Notes under the pieces: model-generated | Database searches by the model: none | Seen by the model: the letters and a program-made list of their open reading frames with translations, nothing else | Told to the model about the DNA's origin: nothing | Assembly: GCA_013365325.1 (NCBI GenBank) | Contig: JABVXV010000023.1 | Span: 186,001-250,000 of the forward strand | Origin: Dipetalonema caudispina | Taxonomy: Eukaryota > Nematoda > Chromadorea > Rhabditida > Onchocercidae | Direction: 5' to 3' | DNA length: 64,000 nucleotides | Program-made: the position numbers and the translations under genes | Shown here: positions 56,901 through 64,000 of the stretch, in pieces | Position numbering within the stretch: position 1 is the stretch's first letter | Layout of the letters: every line of letters starts with the position of its first letter

Positions 56901-59900
56901 GCATTTTTACCTTGACCGGGAGTGAGAGGTACGGGACGAATTCGTTCGCTTGGTAAGATAATTTTAAGTGTTATTATCTATGTTTAGAGGAAAAGATAGA
57001 GCTAGATATATGTAAAACGTCAGGCTCCCGGGGGGACTTGAACCCCCATCGTTGGTTGACTCCTTTATTACTGGCTTAGGAGACCAACGCCTTATCCATT
57101 AGGCCACGGGAGCGCTATATAAGGCCAGCAAATGAGGGTTGTTGTGCGATGTATGTAGTGTATAGAGATAGAGCTTAATATCCACTGCCCACCTCTAAAA
57201 ACCGATGCCCTACTGGATAGACAATGCAGAATGTGCGATGCACTTCCATTAATTACCCATTGAACTGCTCTCATCAAACACTCTCCCCCCTCTTTCTAGT
57301 CAGGAACTTTTTATAACCAGTTAATGAACCATTTTCAAAGATTAACAGAACAAAGTCGGTCGTATTGAAGTGAAAAGAGTTAGGCGCCAATTCTGAGTGG
57401 GTTACAATAGCTCTTATTTTAACCGTATCACTAGTCAGTGATTAGAGAATAAAAAATGTTACACCTCGAAAGTGGAATTAATGATTTCTACACCTTCTCT
57501 CTTTATTATGACTATTTTTCATGAAGTAGTTATAATAAAACTCGACCTTACTCTTCATTTTTTCATTATCTGTAATGGTTACTTTAACTTTGTCCTTCCA
57601 ACTATGCACTTTTTTTGTTAGAACGGACAATAAGCATTTGCACTAAAAAAATAGAAATTCCCTCTAAGGGGTTGTTTATTTTAAATGAATCACTCCAACC
57701 AACATATATTAGTGAGAATGAAAGTCGTAAAGATGTCTGTAGAATTCGTCATTTGAAATCTCCAGGAAATAGTGTATCTTAGATTTTTTCGACATAAATC
57801 TGCCATCTATAAAATTATAGGCTTCCAATACTTTGACAAGATATTGGAGGCCTTTGATTTTATAGATGGGCAAATTGTACTGACAAAGAGTCAAAGATTA
57901 GAGAAAAAGCTGCTGCATTTGTATCCCGCTAACGGAAGAGATAGAAGATTCTTTAACGAACGAATGATAAATTCCTTTTCTAAATACTCTAAAAACAAGA
58001 TCAATCACCTTCATATTGCACAAACCGTGTATGATCAACGGAAATACGTCAGTCTCAATGTGTCAGTCTCACAAAATCAGTAAACCAAAATAATATGCTT
58101 TCTCTTCATAAGTGTAAATTGCAAATACTCTGTACACTGTTATAATGAACTGTTTTGCAAGCAAGACTTCAGTATCCTTACCTGAAAAGTCATTTACTTC
58201 AATGTACTTACCTGGAAAGTTTAAGTCAATTCCCAGGTATGCTGGATTTTTGTATAGTTGGAAAAAGAGGAACAAACAAGTAGGCATTATTTAGAAAACG
58301 ACCCAACAAGAATTTCATATCCTCATGAAGCACACAAAATAAGCACTTATTTTTGAAACTTCCCAGTTGTCGGACAAAATTTGATACAAGAGCAGTTAAA
58401 GATCGACAAAAAAATTTATGCTTAGAATTTGAGAGTCAAAGAAACCGAAAAGCTGACAATCTTATCAGAAAATCTCAAACAGAAATATAACATATTTCAC
58501 AGAGTATCAGTGAATGGCATTAGAGAGAATTGAACACACCACCAAAGTTAAAAATTTGTAGTTTTTTTTTTTCGAATAAGAGAATTCTTTGCTATTCGAA
58601 TCGAGATATGGTCAGTAACATGTAAGTGTCATCTATGCGTACTTCAGGAGGAGTAAAAAACGTCGGATTTGGTAAAACACGCATACTTCTTTAGAAATTG
58701 AGGAGCAACAACCGGTTTTTCCTCATTTTTCGGAAGAAGAGCTATCGACATTCAAAATTTCAATTTTTGTGAATGGAATTTTCTGCTATTGAGAGAAGTA
58801 AGCTAACGATAAATTTAAATATACTAGATGCAAATGGCAGCACTGGTAGAAGGACTCCGAAAAAGCCTCTAATTAGAAAATATTCATAATTGGTTTTGAC
58901 TATGCAATGGATGAGGAACTACTATTCTTCATTTAATAATAAATGATATTTTGATGCTGCTAACGTTTTTTCTTGTTTTCTTCAAAATTTAGCAACAGAT
59001 AGCAAGCGATAGCATTCTCATTATTTTTTTGGATAGCTAATTTATCTCATTTTACAGATCAGCAGGTCGTAATTAATATATCAATATTGAGAACTTTTTT
59101 CGTGCTTATTCATAGCAACTGATAAGATTATCAATACATGTGGTCATCGCTTAGAAGTAGAATAAGTAAAATTAATTCAGTTTGGAAATATATAACTTTA
59201 TAATCTTACTCTATAACTTGATTTACATTTACTTTATCACATGATACTATATAGAGCAATCTCTTATAAATATCCAAATCCTCTGCTTTTTTTCATACGG
59301 TTAAGCTGTTGATACTTCACAACAAGTTGTCAGTTGCTTTGTCAGGTCAGCATTCAGGTATCTGCTACTAAAACCTTCTACAATTACCAATAAGCATACT
59401 TTTCTGTTTGTTTTAATGATGGTGGAAATACTCATTTTTTTCCTGTTAAATTGTTTCTTGAATCCAATGTTGTATTGTAGCTCAGTGATTAGAAATACCT
59501 CTATCTTAACTCATATTCCTTACTACTTCCCTATAATAACTCAATTTCTTCTAATTACCATACACTCATTAGTACTTTCCAAAGTGTAATTTATCCTAAG
59601 TTTAAAAAATAGAAAGAAGAAAAAGTTGAGATGAAGAATAAAATGTCCAGTAATTAGTACAGTAGGTTAACCGATAATTTCATAACCGTATAAAGATACA
59701 GCATGCATATGGTTCCCTCAAAGATAACTACCTAGTTATTAAAGCAATCCATTCAGTTACTGTAATATGACAAATAAAGTGTAAAACAAATTAAATATTT
59801 CAAAAATTTCTTTGAAATTTCGGAATGATCCTGAAAAAAAACTAGCAGTAAGATAATGCTGAAAAAATCCTCATTTAAATCAATAGTTGGAGGAGAACGA

Positions 59901-62860
59901 ATCAAAGTTGTAAGGTCGTTATAAACGAGTGCTAGATAAATCGAGAACTTTTATAATTACGTTAAAAATCCTTGAATAAACGAAGCAAATAAATATACCT
60001 CTTAAATTTCTAATGATATAAAGTTTAAAAGAACCATTTCAAATGAATTTCGTTTTATGAAAAATTATTCTAGAACAACCATTTCAAAAATGAAGGATTT
60101 CCCATCTGCCAACTAAAAAGTAAGAAAGAAAGAAACTGAAAAACATGGATATGAAAAATATGAATTTTCTTAAAAAGTAGCCGAATTAGCAACCACTTCA
60201 CTCAAAAGACATATATTTTTATGAACTTTTAAACCACCAAACATTAAAGCGTGATAAACCAAAATGTAACTACCACAGCCTATTTTAGATAGTCCTTAAT
60301 ATGATTTTATTGATTCTTACTTACCTCTTGAAGAAACGTAAATGTTTGAACCATGGAAAGTACTGCCCAAGGTGAACGCACTACGAATTATGAAATTATT
60401 TCTGTTTAATTAGTATAAAAGCTAGTTTTGAAAGCAGAAATATATTCCAAATATCTTACCTGCCCAACTCTCCAAGAAAAATGGGCAAATTATTAGATAC
60501 TGATAAGAATGGTGAAAATAGCTCCCCATCCGTTCCATTGATTTTCCGTGCCTGTGCTGTACCCCACCACGGTGTTTCATTTCTTCCATTCCATGCATAT
60601 ACTCGACCAATTCTGCCGGCATCTTCCAGCCCAGTATCAATCAAATATTCGCCATAATCTGTATCATTTTCCTAAAAAAGAGATACTTATCGAAGACTTC
60701 AAAATTTTTTTAACTTTTTTCAAAAACACGGCTTTCATAAATAAGAATGAACCACTCACTCAACAAATATTAGTGGCTCCAATTATTTTATTATGAACTG
60801 TTGCAGTTTGAGGTAACTAACCTCATTGCACATTTTTGTGTACCACAATACATGTATTACAATCACGATTAGAAAGGACTGAATCAAGACTTTTATTACA
60901 AAGAAAGGCAACCACTAAAAATAGCTCTTCAAATTTTTAGACTCGTCAAATAACTTTAAAAGTTTACCAAGAATTTTATGCGCATTGGAATCCCTGCAAA
61001 AATGCATAGGGGACGGATTAAGGCTTTATTACAAATCGATTCGATCAACGGGTCCTCATATCCTTCAAAAAGCGCCTAAAAAATGGAATAACTAATTTCG
61101 TCCGAATTTGCATATGCATTTAACAGCACTGTTGTTTCGTTATCTATTTGCATATTTTATTGAATTCAATTTGACCAAATTTGACCTCCAAAGTTCTAAT
61201 TTCTCTTTTCATGAAATAGTAACAATTTTATCTGCAGCTGTTTTTTTCATACAGACTGGTTTAAGTGTGGCGTAAACAATCCAGAACAGAATGCTTTCCT
61301 CAAACTAATCTAAAAGAAATTAACACTAGATGAATATTGGTGGATTACGGGAAATCAAACCTGGTTCACGCTGACAGAGATGAATGGTGCTTCACGTCTG
61401 AATTCACTAAGAATAATTTTGATGAGTCGCTTCACCACCGGAGAACTTTTAGCAGCAATATTAACTATATACTAAACAAAAGTCAAACTTGAATTTCCAA
61501 CAACCAAGAATCTGGAAGTCCATGCAAAGAACCACTAACATATTCACAGCACAGAGCATTAATAGCTGCGCTAGATGCTCATTTCTATCATGATAACTTC
61601 TTATGTAATACATTCAGAATCGTACAACCTTAGCGATCTCATTGGTAATCCCCACATCATTTAAAGCAAATGCGTAACAGGTAACAGAGTACTATCTTGA
61701 TCCTTTTCACTTCATACTTTTTCCAGGATAACTAAAGCAGATGTTCACAATGTAAAACATTAAAAAAGTACAAACCTGGAACATAATATTTGGTATGGTA
61801 ATTGAGTCATTCAAACGACAGTTCGCACATGATTCATTTTCATCATAGATGTAATAACGTTTATTACGATATATTACACGGGTGTTATTTCGCATGAAAT
61901 TCACCTTTACTTTCTTCCGATACGCCCTGTAAAGGATGTCATCTTCTTAAGAACCTCACAGTATTTATGTGTATTACTTTACTTATCAGTTCGCTCATCC
62001 AGCATAACTACTGGAAGTAATCAGATGTAAAACCAGTTAGAAAACATAGAAAGAAAAGCTTATGATGTCAAACGTCAAACTAATTCGGTTATTAAATAAT
62101 GAAGAATAAAAGTAACCAACGTATAAACATAAGGCCCTTTTTCAACAAGCACAGGATAGCTTCCATGTCGAGTGACATCAGATGGATTTGCTACAGAAAC
62201 GGTCCACACTTTGAATTTCATTGAATATTTCTGCTCAATCCAACGTTGAGTCATCTTGTTATAAGTACCATTCTCATCGAAACCCAAATGTTCATTCTGA
62301 AATTATGGTTGAAACTGTCAGAACAACAAGAACTTTTATTATCTTATGAGAGGTTACTTGCAATCGAATTTGCTTTAAAAAGTCATAAATCTAATTTTAG
62401 ATTCAGCCCATTCCGGTACAAATTCTAAATTACTGTAGTCCGAAATGTTAATATAAGAAATCTATGTCTTGTTTCAAATACTTTGTATGTCACTAATAAT
62501 ATCGTTATAGTGACTACGGTGAAGGAGAACAATAACAGATTCAAGGAGAAAAGTATTATTCTTATTAGATTATTAACTTTATTAACTAGACGAGCAACAA
62601 CTACAGTGCGAACAGGTATTATAAATATTTAAAATAATGAAAATGAAAGTAGCATTTTATTTGCTCACTTAACTGTTTGCTTATTTATAGTCCACTGATT
62701 AATGTCAGTAAACATGGAGTGATTGTGCTAAAAGACAAAGACAAACCTTGATGACTTCTTTGTTTATCGTTAACGGAATGACAGTTAAGGATAGAATGCC
62801 AACAATAATGAAAATGGCGCCGATAGCTAAAGCTCCAATGGTATAAATTCTGATATCCAT
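53995..62860 (-). CDS. CD36-family scavenger receptor, LIMP-2-like
   Basis: A two-pass membrane glycoprotein of the CD36/SCARB family that binds or transfers lipids. Twelve minus-strand exons: 62747-62860, 62121-62296, 61776-61926, 61361-61471, 60968-61075, 60460-60671, 55847-56004, 55469-55638, 55205-55275, 54659-54773, 54347-54436, 53995-54045. Phases close to 509 codons (508 aa). N-terminal membrane segment at about 7-29 (ALAIGAIFIIVGILSL), then KVWTVSVANPSDV and EKGPYVYT. The middle has AWNGRNETPWWG and INGTDG, then IPSYRFIIPP and SPHVYLSGAHFY, with IVPVLWINE before the second membrane segment at about 464-483. The tail KNDDDETRLIEDDIEN contains an acidic dileucine D-x-x-x-L-I, like the lysosomal signal of LIMP-2, so a lysosomal location is likely. 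Several N-x-S/T sites are present. TTTTCAG precedes the ATG by one base, suggesting a trans-splice acceptor. Intron 6 (56,005-60,459) contains a tRNA gene. Confidence 0.95.
55123..55150. repeat. 9-bp perfect hairpin in intron 8-9 region of the CD36-family gene
   Basis: CACCCATTG and CAATGGGTG flank a 10-nt loop in the intron between the ninth and tenth exons. An A-rich run of more than 20 bases (plus strand) lies just to the right, near 55,172-55,196. Confidence 0.5.
56092..56240. repeat. Imperfect inverted repeat, MITE-like
   Basis: The left arm 56,092-56,148 pairs with the right arm 56,180-56,240 around a 31-nt loop. By eye about four in five bases pair over some 57 positions, with one small gap. 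This is the form of a degraded miniature inverted-repeat element; no target-site duplication was established. Confidence 0.6.
57024..57113 (-). tRNA. tRNA-Arg-CCT: tRNA-Arg (anticodon CCT) with a 19-nt intron
   Basis: The minus strand folds as a complete tRNA: 7-bp acceptor GCTCCCG/CGGGAGC; D arm with GGCCTAATGGATAAGGC, containing the A box; anticodon stem TTGGT/ACCAA with loop CT-CCT-A; 4-nt variable loop; and T arm GGGGG-TTCAAGT-CCCCC, which supplies the B box. Without an intron the anticodon arm would be 19 nt too long. Placing the intron after position 37 restores the stem, and the intron carries AGGAG complementary to the CTCCT of the anticodon loop, the usual anticodon-intron pairing. 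A TTTT terminator follows 8 nt downstream. It lies in intron 6 of the CD36-family gene, in the same orientation. It reads AGG codons. Confidence 0.95.
57803..57869. repeat. 28-bp-arm hairpin
   Basis: Arms 57,803-57,830 and 57,842-57,869 pair except for one 4-nt internal loop and one mismatch, around an 11-nt loop. Weak pairing continues about five bases beyond the arms. Because of the symmetry both strands encode similar short peptides, which explains the overlapping open frames here. It could be a transposon remnant or a pre-miRNA-like stem. Confidence 0.65.
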
Positions 62861-63472
62861 TCTGAAAATAGAACAGCCCGTAATAATTAACTAATTAATT
62901 GTTACAGTAAGAGACGCTACCGATATTCGACAACAAAGTGACAAAAGTAAAAGTGTGACATTAATATTATTCACATCAATCCATCCAACAAATAAACGTC
63001 TGCAGCGACACTTTCATCGGAAGGGATAAAAAGTTTCCGCATAGCTTTGCACTTTAGCGTTGCATACGAGGTTCGGAAATTCTATCGCTTCAGGAGATTT
63101 GATTTCTGTGCTAAAACCGGATTTTCCACAACCAGATTTTTTAAGGAATTACGCTTGAAAAACGTCTTCTGAATTGCCTCCTTTGCAACAGCGTTGCAAG
63201 TTAATTTTCCATTATGCGCTCGAATTTCTCATACAATTAGGAATATTGAAGAAGAAGGTGAGGAAAAAAGAAAGGGAGAATATTACGGATTCTATCAACC
63301 TCGTATAACTTGTATTTGGACAAAAATGAGATGTGTACTTCTTAGTGAAGGTAAAAGTTATCCGAAGGAAAGTAAGAATTTTTAGTAACTTGAAGCTATT
63401 TTTGATAGGATCTCAAAAAAGGTCAGATAGGAAATATTTGCATAGAATAAAAATGATGAATGTATGAATTAG
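62861..63472. other. Upstream region of the CD36-family gene
   Basis: Contains the trans-splice-like TTTTCAG and the presumed promoter. An open plus-strand frame at 63,194-63,385 (GEEKRKGEYYGFYQPR) has no splice or family support and is not called. Confidence 0.4.
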
Positions 63473-63588
63473 TGAGCATTGTTGAGGTTCCATATGGAAA
63501 TAGGATGGTTGTTGACACTGAAGAAATGCATCATCTCCATGTTAACATTGATGCTGGTGAACTACCTGGTATATCATACACCAAGGAT
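63473..63588 (+). CDS. Probable exon of an unrecognised gene (partial)
   Basis: Flanked by an acceptor-like ATTAG and a strong donor GTAAGT. In one frame it reads VEVPYGNRMVVDTEEMHHLH and then NIDAGELPGISYTKD, which has balanced, protein-like composition with no stop. The gene would run off the right edge of the window and be divergent from the CD36-family gene. I do not recognise the family. The 5' exon is not identified. Confidence 0.4.
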
Positions 63589-64000
63589 GTAAGTTCTCTA
63601 TAATATCTTTAAGTATTATCTATTATTTTGTGATTTCAAATTCCAATATTATATTAACAGTTATCAAAAATTAGTATGCATGAAATTTCGTTGAAAAATG
63701 AATGACGTAGAAATACAATGAATCAGAACAGGAAAAATGAAGTGGGAGCAAAAATAGGACAATAGACGACAGCTAGAGAGAAGGGAAGGGAGGAAGACAA
63801 GAATAGAATATGGTTGTATTTTTGTCATTCTCGTATGTAAGCGAAACGATCATTCTACATTCATGTTGTTTATACTTATTTGATGATCTGAGGTTGCGAG
63901 GATTGGTCTAAGTTGTATAAGATAGTTTTAAGTTGTGCAGGTTATTAGATAAACGGTAAACAAATCAATGTGTGAAAAGAGAGCTTTCAAGTAAAACATA
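63589..64000. other. Right edge, no feature seen
   Basis: AT-rich sequence, probably intron of the gene whose exon ends at 63,588. No further exon, RNA or repeat is recognised. Confidence 0.4.

Larger units (their letters stand above)
56005..60459 (-). other. Intron 6 of the CD36-family gene, 4.5 kb
   Basis: The longest intron in the window. The exon on each side joins as R|SIY, matching the family sequence with no missing residues, so no further exon is expected inside. It contains tRNA-Arg(CCT), an inverted repeat at 56,092-56,240 and a hairpin at 57,803-57,869. Open frames at 57,709-58,083 on both strands are products of that hairpin. Confidence 0.8.

Noticed and set aside
57709..58083. 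Overlapping frames on both strands encoding similar peptides
   Set aside because: Explained by the inverted repeat at 57,803-57,869, inside an intron.
60326..60383. Possible extra exon of the CD36-family gene with acceptor and GTAAGT donor
   Set aside because: Including it breaks the phase needed for SIYLQYDKS. Direct joining of 60,460 to 56,004 matches the family with no gap.

Overview
The window is AT-rich nuclear DNA from a nematode, most likely a filarial or other spirurid (clade III) worm. The evidence is short-to-medium GT-AG introns, a candidate trans-splice acceptor against one start codon, a tRNA gene inside a protein-gene intron, and protein sequences that match metazoan families but are diverged. 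The species cannot be fixed from the sequence alone. Gene models were built by hand: each exon was read on the stated strand and kept only if splice phases closed.

Layout. 1-22,000 is a gene-poor, low-complexity stretch with no supported gene. Minus-strand block: a DUS3-type tRNA dihydrouridine synthase (22,254-26,508, 11 exons, 520 aa) and a MADF-BESS transcription factor (27,641-30,002, 4 exons, about 392 aa). A 100-N scaffold gap at 31,151-31,250 is flanked by an identical 121-bp copy on each side. Plus strand: a C2-domain gene (31,353-34,451). Minus strand: an 8-exon, 635-aa membrane protein (36,085-40,689). It looks like a reticulon-homology ER-phagy receptor (RETREG/FAM134 type) with a C-terminal LIR motif and a linker made of 11-residue repeats. 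Plus strand: a 127-aa RING-H2 protein (42,552-43,350) and the second-largest subunit of RNA polymerase III (43,858-51,896, 24 exons, 1,134 aa). Minus strand: a complete CD36/LIMP-2 scavenger receptor (53,995-62,860, 12 exons, 508 aa). Its 4.5-kb intron 6 holds a tRNA-Arg(CCT) gene with its own 19-nt intron, plus two hairpin-like inverted repeats. A lone plus-strand exon of an unrecognised gene lies near 63,473-63,588.

Functional picture. These are housekeeping genes rather than a pathway cluster. They cover tRNA supply (Pol III subunit, tRNA-Arg, dihydrouridylation) and endolysosomal/ER biology (LIMP-2-like receptor, RETREG-like protein). The most unusual item is the RETREG-like protein: between its two membrane hairpins the usual short linker appears to be replaced by roughly thirteen to seventeen in-register hendecad repeats. 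Smaller observations include a duplicated octamer-containing element, tandem GATA sites, perfect dyads and a likely false assembly duplication.
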